In this document: positions 1-8,577 of the stretch, piece by piece
Numbering within the stretch: the stretch's first letter is position 1
Layout: every line of letters begins with the position of its first letter
DNA from: Pelargonium nanum
Lineage: Eukaryota; Streptophyta; Magnoliopsida; Geraniales; Geraniaceae
Length of the DNA: 23,508 nt
Direction of reading: 5' to 3'
NCBI GenBank assembly: GCA_036897485.1
Contig: JAYMTF010001420.1
Location: forward strand, 1 to 23,508
The notes under the pieces: generated by a model
What the model was told of the DNA's origin: nothing
The model's input: only the letters and a program-made list of their open reading frames with translations
Database searches by the model: none
Position numbers and translations under genes: made by a program

Positions 1-60
1 GATCGATCCTGAGACCTCATCCCACTCACACAGCTAGAATAACCAACTGCGCCACCCTTA
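1..60 (-). mobile_element. tRNA-derived SINE-like head, cut by the window start
   Basis: Read on the minus strand, 54-43 is TGGCGCAGTTGG, a perfect match to the RNA polymerase III A-box consensus TRGCNNAGYNGG. About 34 bases further on, the sequence reaches AGGATCGATC at the window edge, which resembles the start of a B box (GGTTCGANTCC). Typical tRNA arms do not fold cleanly between them, so a tRNA-derived SINE is more likely than a functional tRNA. The body and tail lie outside the window, so family, length and target-site duplication cannot be judged. Confidence 0.5.
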
Positions 61-433
61 GTGGTTATATATTGGGTGTAATAAGTTAGCCCGAACTTTC
101 AAATGAGGCATGAGAACAGTATTTTTTGATATCGGGTGGGCATGAGGCATAAAAATGTGTTCGGCTGAGTTGCAATCGCAGCTGGCATGATGATGTGTCA
201 CCAATAATTGACGAGACACAATTTGACATAGTACAACTATTTAATAAGAAAACAATAGTTCAATATAATTGTTAAATGTATGAAAATTTTAATTAGATAC
301 TTAACTAAAAAAAAAGTGCAAGTTTAAGGTTCACAAAACTATTTAATATTTAACCATTAAATTGTAATTGGAAAAGTGAATGTGATGGTACAACATTAAA
401 TATACACTTTATATTTAATAAATGTCCAACAAA

Positions 434-505
434 GGGTCCATAGCTCAGTGGTAGAGCAATTGACTGCAGATCAATAGGTCACCGGTTCGAACCCGGTTGG
501 GCCCT
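434..505 (+). tRNA. trnC-GCA: tRNA-Cys (anticodon GCA)
   Basis: The 72-nt sequence folds into a complete cloverleaf. The acceptor stem is 434-440 with 498-504 (one G-U pair) and the discriminator is U at 505. The D stem is GCTC/GAGC (443-446, 454-457). The anticodon stem is ATTGA/TCAAT (459-463, 471-475). Loop 464-470 reads CTGCAGA, with anticodon GCA at 466-468. The T stem is ACCGG/CCGGT around the loop TTCGAAC (486-492). U73 and GCA are the expected cysteine identity elements. There is no intron. CAA motifs at 427-432 and an AT-rich TATA-like stretch near 400-420 lie upstream, as in plant nuclear tRNA genes, and TTTT at 513-516 is a suitable polymerase III terminator. It decodes UGC/UGU codons. 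Confidence 0.97.
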
Positions 506-512
506 TACTTAC

Positions 513-516
513 TTTT
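513..516 (+). terminator. RNA polymerase III terminator of tRNA-Cys
   Basis: A run of four T residues lies eight bases after the tRNA 3' end, the usual stop signal for polymerase III. Confidence 0.7.
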
Positions 517-521
517 AAATA

Positions 522-660
522 AATATTTTTGTTAAATTTATTTATATTTCCTTAGGAAGGAATTTGGATATATTTACCTTAATTAGTTTTTAATATATTT
601 TTTGTTAAATTTATTTATATTTTCTTGAGAAGGAATATGGATATATTTACCTTCGTTGTT
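522..660. repeat. Diverged 73-bp tandem duplication
   Basis: The block starting with GTTAAATTTATTTATAT at 531 recurs at 604, a period of 73 bp. The shared part continues through GAAGGAAT and GGATATATTTACCTT in both copies, with a few substitutions. It lies immediately downstream of the tRNA-Cys gene. No coding potential is seen. Confidence 0.85.
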
Positions 661-824
661 CAATTGCGTCATCTAATACAAATTTTTTTTTACCACAACG
701 TGAAATGAGCACGCATTTTTTAAGCACAACAAGATTACAAAACTAGTGAGCTCAAACAAATTTATTTCATGTCGTGTTTGTCTTGTTGTATGACATGTTG
801 AGGCACGAATAGCCAGGTCTACAC

Positions 825-894
825 AAAACTTAACAATTTTCTATACCGATAGAGATCAGAAAACTTAACAATTTTCTATACCGATAGAGATCAG
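825..894. repeat. Perfect 35-bp tandem duplication
   Basis: Positions 825-859 are repeated exactly at 860-894. The unit begins AAAACTTAACAATTTT and ends GATAGAGATCAG. Two identical copies imply a recent duplication or a misassembly. Confidence 0.95.
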
Positions 895-1193
895 ATAAAC
901 CCATAGTAGCAAGAGATACACTCTTTAACTACAAAAACACCTGATAATCGCATTTATTAGCTCTAACCATTAGCAACCAGCTAGTTTACAAAGATAGCAT
1001 CTCAAAAATTACACTTCATGTCCGCACCTCGGGAAAAAATGGTGCACAAATCGATCGAGTGAATTCCCTCGTCGTGTGGCCAAATAATCGATATTCATGT
1101 GTTCAAAGATAGAGTGAATCGTGCAAAAATGTCTAAATCAATGCCAATTTTGGCATGTAATTGAATTGTAATAGTAAACAAACAGAAGGTAAA

Positions 1194-1673
1194 ATATTTA
1201 TGCACCTCCTGAACTATCATTTTTCTCTAGATGTAGTTCATATACTGGTTTTTCAAAATTTTAAAATCCTCTACAAGAAAAAGTTATAATTTTATACCCG
1301 AATAAGATTCTGACCCCAAAAACGTCAAAGTTTCCTCGACTCTGACAACAAAACATGATTTTTTTTTCCCTCTAGTTTGTTTAGCTTTCTACTCTTTCTA
1401 ATTTAGCTAATCAACTGACTCTAACTTTCACTTTTCTTCGTCATCATCGCTATCATCTTCTTAAACCTGAATGTTTGCTCTACTAGGAGCAAAAAAAGAG
1501 AAAAATAGTAAAGTTTTCAAAAAAATTAGATTTTGGCGGCCGAATTTGTAAAATTTTGGATTCCTCAATGTCAAAATCTTCGTATGGGTGTAAAGCTATA
1601 ACTTTGCCTAGTCTATGAAAAATGGGATAAAAACTGACTCTAAGAAAATGCTAGTTCGGAGGTGCAGAAGTAT
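1194..1673. mobile_element. Long inverted-repeat (foldback/MITE-like) element
   Basis: GCACCTCC at 1202-1209 is matched in reverse complement by GGAGGTGC at 1658-1665, and the similarity extends inward for about 110 bases on each side with small gaps. Shared blocks include GAACTA, CATTTT, GGTTTTTCAT-like and AAAGTTATA stretches. The arms also extend a few bases outward (TATTTATGCACC against ATACTTCTGCACC). The centre, about 1330-1550, is not repeated and has no open reading frame. This is the structure of a non-autonomous DNA transposon. I could not identify a clear target-site duplication or assign a superfamily. It ends about 40 bp from the carrier-gene stop codon, so it may sit in the 3' UTR. 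Confidence 0.65.
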
Positions 1674-1712
1674 CATACCCAAACGAAATAATCTTACCTA
1701 CACGGGCGACTT

Positions 1713-4367
1713 CTAGAGATATTGCCTTTCATAGAAGCCGATCACTTGGTCAGCCACGCCCCACATGATGGCTTGGCCGGGTGGGATTCTCATTAGGCGA
1801 GGAAGAAGACCTTTCCACAACGCAAAAATCCCTTCCTCTGCATATATTGTTCGGATAGCGTGGACCATGCCTTTGTATTTCAACCCACCTCCATCCCGGG
1901 TCTGAGCCATCAGCCTTGTTTTCACAACATCAAATGGACCGGTGCAAACTGGACCGGCTGTTCCCGCGAGAAATCCTGAAATCATGGACTGCCATGGCTG
2001 GAGGACTGTCCCGTCACCTTCGTTCTTCTTCCACAAGACTACGTCAAAAGCATTCTTGGCGGTAAACATGGCTGCTTGGTTGGTTCCGTTGCGCATAACA
2101 GTTGGGGCAGCGCCTGCCCACAGCCCAAAAAGGCCTTCTTCACGAATAATCAATCGGGCACAGTGCACCGGACCCTTGTACTTAAGTAGCTCGGGACTCA
2201 GTCCTCTCTGTTGCTGTAATCTAATTTTAACCACCTGCAACAATAAAGGGTAAAAAAGGAACACTTTTAAGCAATCTCCATTTTGATGCAAAATATATTG
2301 ACAATATGTAGCTGGATCATATGACCATTAAATTTACCACGAACATGTAATGCCATTTGATGATATTTACTCACTTATGGTCGTTCAAGTTCAAACTTCA
2401 CCCATATCAATCTATCTTCAACAGTAAATGATGCAGAGAGAGAAGTTAATTCAAGAACTGAAGAAAACAATACTTTGGGTCTGGTTTTCAGCTACATAAA
2501 TTCAACAGTCGTAAAATATCCAACTGAAACTTCATTGTACTCAACTTCCAACCAATAAACCTAACATAGTAGAGACTGAGGCCAGTAAAGTAGTAAACAG
2601 ATTTGAACTTACCACTTCTCAGTTAAGTTGTCTAAGAATATTTCCTGATAGCTGTTAACACTATCACTAAGGCTTTTTTGGCAATGAAATACTGACTAGA
2701 TAACCAAAGGGTTGTGCAGCAACTCATGAGAAAAAGTAAGGGTCAATTAAACAAAAAAAGGTTGTCTATAAGCTTCATTTCAATTGAGGTCTGTATAATA
2801 ATTTGATTTTGTGCGGTTTAGTTTGGGTAATCTGATACCAACTATACTATGTGTCACAAGCACATAGAATATTCATTTCATCGTTGCATTGAGAAGAAAC
2901 ATTTTAAGATCTTTATCAAGCAAATTCTGGCTCAAATATCCTAGGTTTGAGAATGGAACCTGATAAAATCTTCAGTATAATATAATAAGAATCGCATTGC
3001 TAGTGCTAGAGCATCTATTCATGAGCAAGTCCGCAAAGTAGTAGCTTTCAGTTTGATTTGACTTTGAGTCTAGGTCTAAATTAAGCAATTTCCCAAACAA
3101 TGTATCGACTAAGGGTTGGCTACATAAAACCTTCAGCAAAACTCTTTGGGTTATTCTCCTGTCCGCTCTATCCTATATCATTCCTTACTACTTTTTCTAT
3201 ACCTTTCCTTCCTACTTATTTTCATGTTAACGCAATCCTTCCCCTACCCCTTTTAGAAATGCTTTGTGATGCGAAATCACGGAAACTTTACCTTGCATTA
3301 GACGGGCAATGTCATGGGCAGGGATGGAGTGCTAATTGTCTCCTTCCAAACCGAAAAAGAAACTATGAAAACATAATTTCTAAGAAATTTAGTGTTCAGA
3401 TTTCTGATAGTTGATTCGCAAGGTTGACGTTGACCACACGGATGCCAATATGTTCTAAGCAAAAATCATTTCAAAATATATAAACATATGAACTCTAAAT
3501 TAGCAGCATGGTACAATTCTGAGAAAATATAAAACTACTCAGTGATATCTGGTACAGAATCTGCCAAAATATTCATGATTTAAGCAACATTTTCACCTAT
3601 TGAACACTTAAATTTGCAACTAAACAACTGTACAATATGAAAATAGAAACAAAACTCAGCACTCAACAGTAAAAATCAAATTGAATTGGATGTTAACCAA
3701 AACTACATAAACAATTTTCAAAAAATCCTAAACCATTTCCAAGATCCACCAAAGAGTAACCAAAAACGGAGAATCCACAAGCATTTTCCCAGCAAAATCA
3801 ACAAAACACAACACTCGATAATTAAACAGTGAACTGAATCGGATCTTAAACAGAACTACAGAGCAAAATCAAAGCGAAAAGGCAAGCAATCAATCAAACG
3901 AATCAAACAACAAACCAAACTTCGCATTCACTCACCTCAAACGGAGTAACAATAACAAGCGCCTCAAGAACACCAGCGCCAAATCCGGAGAGAAACCTAT
4001 CTCGATTACTGAGCTTCCCGGTCTCAGCGTCCTTGAACGCGGACTGGAACAGCGCATTCGAGCCCATGCGAAGCGCGTACTTGAGCGTGAGGTGCGTAGC
4101 GAACGGAGTCAAGCCCTTCCAGAGAGCTCGAACGCCTTCGGTGCGTGACACGGTGGAGCCGCAGTGGACGATTCCCTTGTAGACTCCGTTCCGATCCAGC
4201 TGCAACCTGGTCTTGATGACATCAATTGGCTGCAGACACGTCGCCTCCACCACACCTCCCAGCGACCCCGACAAGGCCTTCATGTACGGAGGAATCGTTT
4301 TCTTCAGATTCGTCGTCGTCGGTGTGGGTGTGTTGGTGACGGATCGTTGTTCTTCTGGTTCCGCCAT
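1713..4367 (-). CDS. SFC1: Mitochondrial succinate/fumarate carrier (SLC25 family), two exons
   Basis: The CDS is the complement of join(1713..2234, 3936..4367) and encodes 317 residues. The intron (2235-3935) has donor GTGAGT and acceptor TTGTTGCAG in phase 0. The protein has the threefold mitochondrial carrier repeat, each with the P-x-[DE]-x-x-[KR] signature: PIDVIK at 47-52, PFEVVK at 142-147 (spanning the splice junction) and PFDVVK at 244-249. It closely matches the Arabidopsis succinate/fumarate carrier as remembered, including the stretches SGSLGGVVEA, LTPFATHLTLKY and RIPPGQAIMW. The family sits in the inner mitochondrial membrane and exchanges succinate for fumarate and related dicarboxylates. 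The N-terminus is extended by a Thr/Pro-rich run (residues 11-20). The C-terminus stops at QYL, about five residues earlier than I recall for Arabidopsis. The ATG at 4367 is the first in frame and is preceded by a GC-rich likely leader. Confidence 0.95.
2235..3935 (-). other. Intron 1 of the succinate/fumarate carrier gene
   Basis: This 1,701-bp GT-AG intron contains no credible gene. A 104-codon plus-strand frame at 3100-3414 has no recognisable domain. The T/C-rich stretch at about 3100-3262 resembles a degenerate dispersed repeat common in plant introns, but I cannot prove that here. The rest is AT-rich with no repeat I can see. Confidence 0.8.
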
Positions 4368-4520
4368 GGATTGGAGTTTTGGAGGTTTAGGGTTTGGGAC
4401 GAGGAGAGTGTAGCGAAGAAGATGGAGATTTGAGGCTCTGTCTCTGCTCTCCTCGTCTGGAGCTGCTCGTCGCCGTGTGAGATGCGAAGCTCTACTCGTC
4501 GCCGTGCACGGCGTGTGGTG
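4368..4520 (-). promoter_or_regulatory. Probable 5' leader and core promoter region of the carrier gene
   Basis: Directly upstream of the ATG the minus strand is CT-rich, with TCTTCTTC-like and CTCCTCGTC stretches, as in many plant 5' UTRs. It then becomes AT-rich beyond 4530. No clear TATA box is visible, so a TATA-less promoter is possible. The transcription start cannot be fixed from sequence. Confidence 0.4.
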
Positions 4521-5344
4521 TGTAAAGCCAGAGTGGCAAAATAGTAATAATTTATTACTGGATTTTCAAAGTTGACTTTGAAAGAAAAAAGTCTGATCTG
4601 ATCAATCTTTGAGTCAAACTGAGATGAGTTTATCTTGTAAAATTTTGAGTTTAAATCAAACTGTTAGGCACATTTTACTTGTGAAAATTGAAATTTGACC
4701 TAAATTTGATCAAACATAAAGTTATTTCGGGTCATGATTTAATATTCTAAAACTTGATTTGCTGGCTTTAAATAAGAGTGATACTCTCAACTTGTTTGCT
4801 TTAACTACTGAAAAACTATAACAATTAAGAGATGGTTGAAATGAGACGTTCTAAATCAATCGATGGCTATTATTTTTGATAAATAACTGCTAACGAAAGT
4901 GGAAGCTGAGTTTTTAGTGAAGACATGTTGGAACATATTTTCACTTGACCAATCACCACTTCAATCTTTGTTGTGTCATGCCTGGCTTGACACTCATGCG
5001 TTGCTGGACACTCATGCTGCTGAAACAATACACTTATTTAAAAAAAAAATAGTATTTAATTGGTAGTATTGCTATAGCTCTAAAAGACAATAAAAATGGT
5101 ATTTTGTTGGTAGTATTGCTAGAGCTCTAAAAGACAATAAAAATAAACCTCTTCCAAAATTATCACATTTTATAAAACAATGGGCCCATTTTATAAGCAT
5201 CTGTTACGGCCCAATATGAAATTGCGTGGTGTGGCCTAAGCATTTACAAGCCCCATCTGTAATAGAATGGACCTATTAATATTTTCCGAATACATCACTT
5301 TTTAGAATCAAACCTTATTTTAGGGTTATAAGATTCAATTAAAT
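4521..5344. other. Intergenic DNA between divergent genes
   Basis: No gene is visible. It holds the 47-bp tandem duplication at 5052-5145 and a cluster of GGCCC/GGGCC motifs at about 5180-5215 (GGGCCCA, CGGCCCA) that resemble site II/TCP elements. That cluster lies some 800 bp from either start codon, so its relevance is doubtful. Confidence 0.6.
5052..5145. repeat. 47-bp tandem duplication
   Basis: GGTAGTATTGCTATAGCTCT (about 5062-5081) recurs 47 bp later with one change (GAGCTC for TAGCTC). Both copies continue with AAAAGACAATAAAAAT. The two units are about 5052-5098 and 5099-5145. Confidence 0.9.
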
Positions 5345-5509
5345 AAACTATTATGCCCAAATTTAGTAGCTTGTAGGTTAGTACAAGTTTCTATCTTTAT
5401 GTCTGGTTTCGGTTGGGTTGCTCTAGAATGTCTGTATGTAACTTGCATTTTGATTTTGAATTAATAATATTAGTATTTCCTTTCAAAAAAAAAAAAAAAA
5501 CTATTATGC
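5345..5509 (+). mobile_element. Short poly(A)-tailed retro-insertion with target-site duplication
   Basis: AAACTATTATGC occurs at 5345-5356 and again at 5498-5509. Between them is about 140 bp ending in a run of 16-17 A residues (5485-5500). Poly(A) tail plus flanking direct repeat is the mark of target-primed reverse transcription. The insert has no A or B box, so it is more likely a strongly 5'-truncated LINE than a SINE. Its last bases before the tail (ATTAATAATATTAGTATTTC) resemble those of the LINE-like end at 23406-23508. The A run partly overlaps the repeat, so the certain duplication is CTATTATGC. Confidence 0.75.
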
Positions 5510-5865
5510 AATCATTCAATTATAAAAAAGTAAAATTTCATCAACCCAAAGTAAAAAAAAGCAAACCTTATTCCGTTTTCGTCCCTACAAAACTAAAGAA
5601 AAAAATTGTTATTTTGTGATGTGTCTGGGTCTAAGTGATTGTTCATATATATGTTTCCAAATAAAATATTGATTGTGATAACGTAAAATTAGTGACGGAT
5701 GAGATCGGATCTTATGTTTCAATTCGAAATCCGAACAAAATCCGATACGATATGACTGATTGCCACATCTAGGCTCTAGGCATGAATAAACTTTGTGATT
5801 TGTGAATTGTGAGCACATGATTGATCAACACTCATCAACCTTAGCTTATCCCACCACCTTTGTAT

Positions 5866-6114
5866 ACGTGAAACACTAAATATTTTTTTATCACAAAACC
5901 ACATGCATGCATGCACATATCCACAAGAATCACCGTATCTACTGTACGACCGATCGGGCAGAGGTGTCGTGTCGCTCCCATCACAGAAACGCCACAAAAC
6001 GCAGATACGTGCGTGTCCCATGGACCACGCCAACACTGCTCAGTTCTCGACACGCACACCCACTTACGTGTGTGTCTTCATTGATTACATGACCGTGTTC
6101 GTCTTCTATATATA
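5866..6114 (+). promoter_or_regulatory. Putative seed/ABA-type promoter of the Gly/Gln-rich gene
   Basis: A TATA box, TATATATA, lies at 6107-6114, 92 bp before the ATG. Upstream are three ACGTG cores (5866-5870, 6007-6011 and 6066-6070, the last as ACGTGTG). At 5902-5915 is CATGCATGCATGCA, an overlapping array of RY motifs (CATGCA). RY elements are bound by B3 factors such as ABI3/FUS3 and ACGTG cores by ABA-responsive bZIPs. Their combination near a TATA box is typical of seed-maturation genes. The regulatory reading is inferred from motifs only. Confidence 0.6.
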
Positions 6115-6205
6115 GCTATCGAAGCCAGCTTAGTTGGTATAGAGAGCTACAAGAACCAAAAAAGAAGAAGAAGAAGATCAATTTGTGTGCTTGAGAAAGA
6201 GAAAA

Positions 6206-7439
6206 ATGGCATCGAACCAGCCCGGACAGCAAGGAGGACAGAGGAGGCCTGGACAGCAGGGACAGGAATTTGGAGGGCAGAGGCAGCAAGGAGGCATGGG
6301 TGGTTTTGGAGTTGGCCAAGACCAAGGTATAGGTATGTACTATGTAACACAACACATACTATACTTCCTCTATTCCTATAATTGGATTTTGAATTTTTTT
6401 CACGTGAAGTCGTACATGTATTTAATGACATGCATGACAAAAATATTAGGTATGCATGGTCCTCACCTATCTCGATAAATGAGATTTTTAATGATTAAAT
6501 AGATACTAGTCGTATTTTAAACGATAAGTAACATTAAAAATATGATTTTAAACATCTCTTAAAACTATTAAGTTATGTCACATCAAGACGATTGACACTG
6601 CCACTTATGAGATTCTTTTAGAGCAATGTGAAAAAAGGAGTAAAAACCCAACAAAAGTATTAACGAGGCAAGTGGAAAGATATTTTATTCTCATTTGTGT
6701 TATCGATTTGCAAATTTAAACAGATACTAGTCGTCTTTTAAACGATAAGTAACATTAAAGATATGATTTTAAACATCTCTTAAAACTATATGTTAGGTCA
6801 TATCAAGAACGAATGACACTGCCACTTATGAGAATTTTTTAGAGCAATGTGAAAAACGGAGTAAAAACCCAACAAAAATATTAACGAGGCAAGTGGAAAG
6901 ATATTTTAGTCTTGTTTGTGTTATCGATTTGCAAATCGAGAATCTCATGTTCTATTAGTAAAATAATATTTAAAAAATTACCCTGTGATTCGAATCATAT
7001 TCTCTATGTATATACATGCAATAGTTTACGTACTACTGGTTTACTTCAGTTGGGAGCGTAGTCACAATTAAAGTTTCACACTCTTCACACTCCTCCTAGC
7101 TAGTAGGTGTGTTTAGTATGAAATTTCCTAGTTATCTTATTGAAATTGTGGTGTTGAAATTCAGGATTCAACCGTGGACAAGAACAGCAGCAACCTTTCC
7201 ACCAGCAGCAGCAAGGTGGGCAAGGCCAGCAGATGAGAGGCTTCGATGATCAGCAAAAGGACCAGCAGTTCGGCTACCAAGGCCTTGACCCCACCGGAAA
7301 TATGGGCCGCTCTGGCCTCGGTGGCTTTGGCGGCAACACTGCCGGCCTCGATGATGAGGAGGATGAGGACATTGGAGCCGGCCGCCCGACTGGCGGCCGC
7401 AACACCGGCAGGACCGGTGGCGGAGCGGGTCGCCGGTGA
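6206..7439 (+). CDS. Gly/Gln-rich hydrophilic small protein, two exons, family not recognised
   Basis: The CDS is join(6206..6332, 7165..7439) and encodes 133 residues, about 29% Gly and 21% Gln by hand count, with no Cys or Trp. The ATG is preceded by GAGAAAA and a leader with a GAA repeat (about 6160-6177). The intron has donor GTATGT, acceptor AAATTCAG and phase 1. The protein starts MASNQPGQQGG. It has Q-rich tracts at 5-40 and 48-65, an acidic patch DDEEDED at 105-111, and a basic Gly/Arg tail (116-133) with GGR-like repeats. There is no signal peptide, membrane segment or folded domain. Composition suggests an intrinsically disordered, hydrophilin/LEA-like protein, and the RY and ACGTG promoter motifs fit seed or stress expression. 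I did not match it to a named family, so function is unknown. A broken copy of its 5' end lies downstream at about 7735-7874. Confidence 0.75.
6333..7164 (+). other. Intron of the Gly/Gln-rich gene, carrying a 221-bp tandem duplication
   Basis: This is an 832-bp GT-AG intron. An alternative donor GTATAG lies 6 nt upstream at 6327 and keeps the frame. Over half of the intron is a two-copy tandem repeat (see 6496-6936). The flanks contain related words (TCTCGATAAATGAGAT near 6470 and ATCGAGAATCTCAT near 6934 in opposite orientation), suggesting the duplicated block belongs to an inserted element. Confidence 0.8.
6496..6936. repeat. 221-bp tandem duplication inside the intron
   Basis: AGATACTAGTCGT at 6501 recurs at 6722, and the two units stay similar over their whole length. 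Shared landmarks include AACGATAAGTAACATTAAA, GACACTGCCACTTATGAGA, GTAAAAACCCAACAAAA and TTATCGATTTGCAAAT. Copies are about 6496-6716 and 6717-6936. They differ by scattered substitutions and one-base indels, so the duplication is not very recent. Confidence 0.93.
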
Positions 7440-7446
7440 ATCTTAA

Positions 7447-7471
7447 AATAAATAAATAAATAAATAAATAT
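7447..7471. repeat. AAAT/AATA microsatellite in the 3' UTR
   Basis: About six tandem copies of a four-base AAAT unit begin a few bases after the stop codon of the Gly/Gln-rich gene. The repeat would lie in the mRNA 3' UTR. Confidence 0.9.
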
Positions 7472-7734
7472 AGTAGCTAGCTATATCTATCTATGTACTA
7501 TGTAGTGCCTCCCATTAGCTAGGAGCTGGAGGATATGCGTATAAGAGTCTTGTTGTTGTGTTGTGTCTTTGTTTGAGCCAAAATGCCTATTTTATGTAGC
7601 ATTTTGGGTCTTGGAACGTTTTCAGCTTTTAATGAATAAGTCTGACTTTGGTCAGACATTTTCTTTTGAATCAAGTGTTTTTAGATTTTCTTATTTTGAA
7701 GAAACAATTTGATATATATTATCATCATATATCT

Positions 7735-7874
7735 GTCGAAGCCAGCTTAGTTGGGGGTGCATAGAGCTACAAGAACCAAAAAGAACATCAATTTGGGTGT
7801 TTGAGAAGAGCAAAAACTGCATCCTACCAGGGACAGGGACAAGGAGACATTGGAGGTATTGGTGGTTTTTGGAT
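7735..7874 (+). pseudogene. Broken duplicate of the 5' end of the Gly/Gln-rich gene
   Basis: From 7735 the sequence repeats the leader of the gene at 6119 onward: TCGAAGCCAGCTTAGTTGG, then ATAGAGCTACAAGAACCAAA, ATCAATTTG and TTGAGAA. The coding start follows, but the ATG is replaced (AAAAACTGCATC against AAAAATGGCATC). Short remnants of the Gly/Gln codons (CAGGGACAGGGACAAGGAG, GGTGGTTTTTGGA) are then seen before similarity ends near 7874. AT-rich TATA-like sequence precedes it, as in the intact gene. It has no start, no second exon and no downstream frame, so it cannot make the protein. Confidence 0.85.
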
Positions 7875-7913
7875 GCTATTACAACTACAAGTTAGCAAAG
7901 CGCAGGCCGGGTT

Positions 7914-8110
7914 TGGATTGTTGAACCCTAACCCGACACTAAAGGGGTTGCGGGTTAGGGTCGTCCCGCGAGTTTATTGATCTAATTATCCCTGAAATTT
8001 CATTACATGACATATTGTTGAACCCTGACCGGTTTCGAGTTTTAGGCATAAAATACACTGAACCCTGCGGGTTTATTCTAACTAATTCGCCCTGAAATTT
8101 CATTACATGA
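7914..8110. repeat. Diverged ~100-bp tandem repeat with CCCTAACCCG-type words
   Basis: CCTGAAATTTCATTACATGA at 7991-8010 recurs exactly at 8091-8110. ATTGTTGAACCCTRACC begins both units (about 7917 and 8014). The middle parts are diverged and rich in GGGTT/CGGG words. It resembles the degenerate GGGTTCGGG-type dispersed repeats common in plants, but no element boundaries are visible. Confidence 0.75.
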
Positions 8111-8577
8111 TGGGCTCGATCCGACCCGAAAGTTGGCTGGATTGGTTAAAAGAATGGTCAGGCACCACGCCACACACATCTAGGCCCAACGCTCTTTGAG
8201 GTTTCATTCTTGATCACAATCCACCAAATTTCAGTAATTACCTGCACAAACTGTTGATATATCTTTCTAGATAATACTGAGCACTAAGATAATCCCAAAT
8301 TGAACTAATTTAATTTTATAGCTCTAATACAAATTCATCTCGCTGAGGAAAGAAACTTGCCTTGTAAGACAAGTCAAGAGTGACAGGACAAAGTGGTGAG
8401 TGCCAAACTGCAAGGATTTATATTACATGCATACCAAATTACCAAACAAAAATTGGCTAAATTTCCTTATAAATGTACTAAATCTAAGCCAAAAAGCTTA
8501 GCATACCTTTGCAGTATTTTTTTTAGCCTTTCAACTATGGTATGCAAGTTTTTATGCTTTTTTTGGTCTGGACGTTT

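Noticed and set aside
1141..1156. ATGCCAATTTTGGCAT palindrome
   Set aside because: It is a short perfect palindrome in AT-rich DNA with no associated gene or conserved context. Chance is sufficient.
1942..2253. 103-codon plus-strand open frame over exon 2 of the carrier
   Set aside because: It is the antisense shadow of a conserved coding exon and its translation shows no family features.
3100..3414. 104-codon plus-strand open frame inside the carrier intron
   Set aside because: It lies wholly in an intron of the opposite-strand gene, has no domain or start context, and part of it looks like a degenerate dispersed repeat.
4521..5344. Shared bidirectional promoter for the carrier and the Gly/Gln-rich gene
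   Set aside because: The start codons are more than 1.8 kb apart, with repeats and a retro-insertion between them, too far for a compact shared promoter.
5609..6115. Cluster of short frames upstream of the Gly/Gln-rich gene
   Set aside because: Several overlapping frames on both strands in promoter DNA. None has family similarity, and the RY/ACGTG/TATA motifs explain the region better.
6206..7439. Gly/Gln-rich protein as an Em (group 1 LEA) protein or a glycine-rich RNA-binding protein
   Set aside because: It lacks the Em 20-residue repeat and has no RRM. Only the first residues and composition are loosely similar, so no family name was given.
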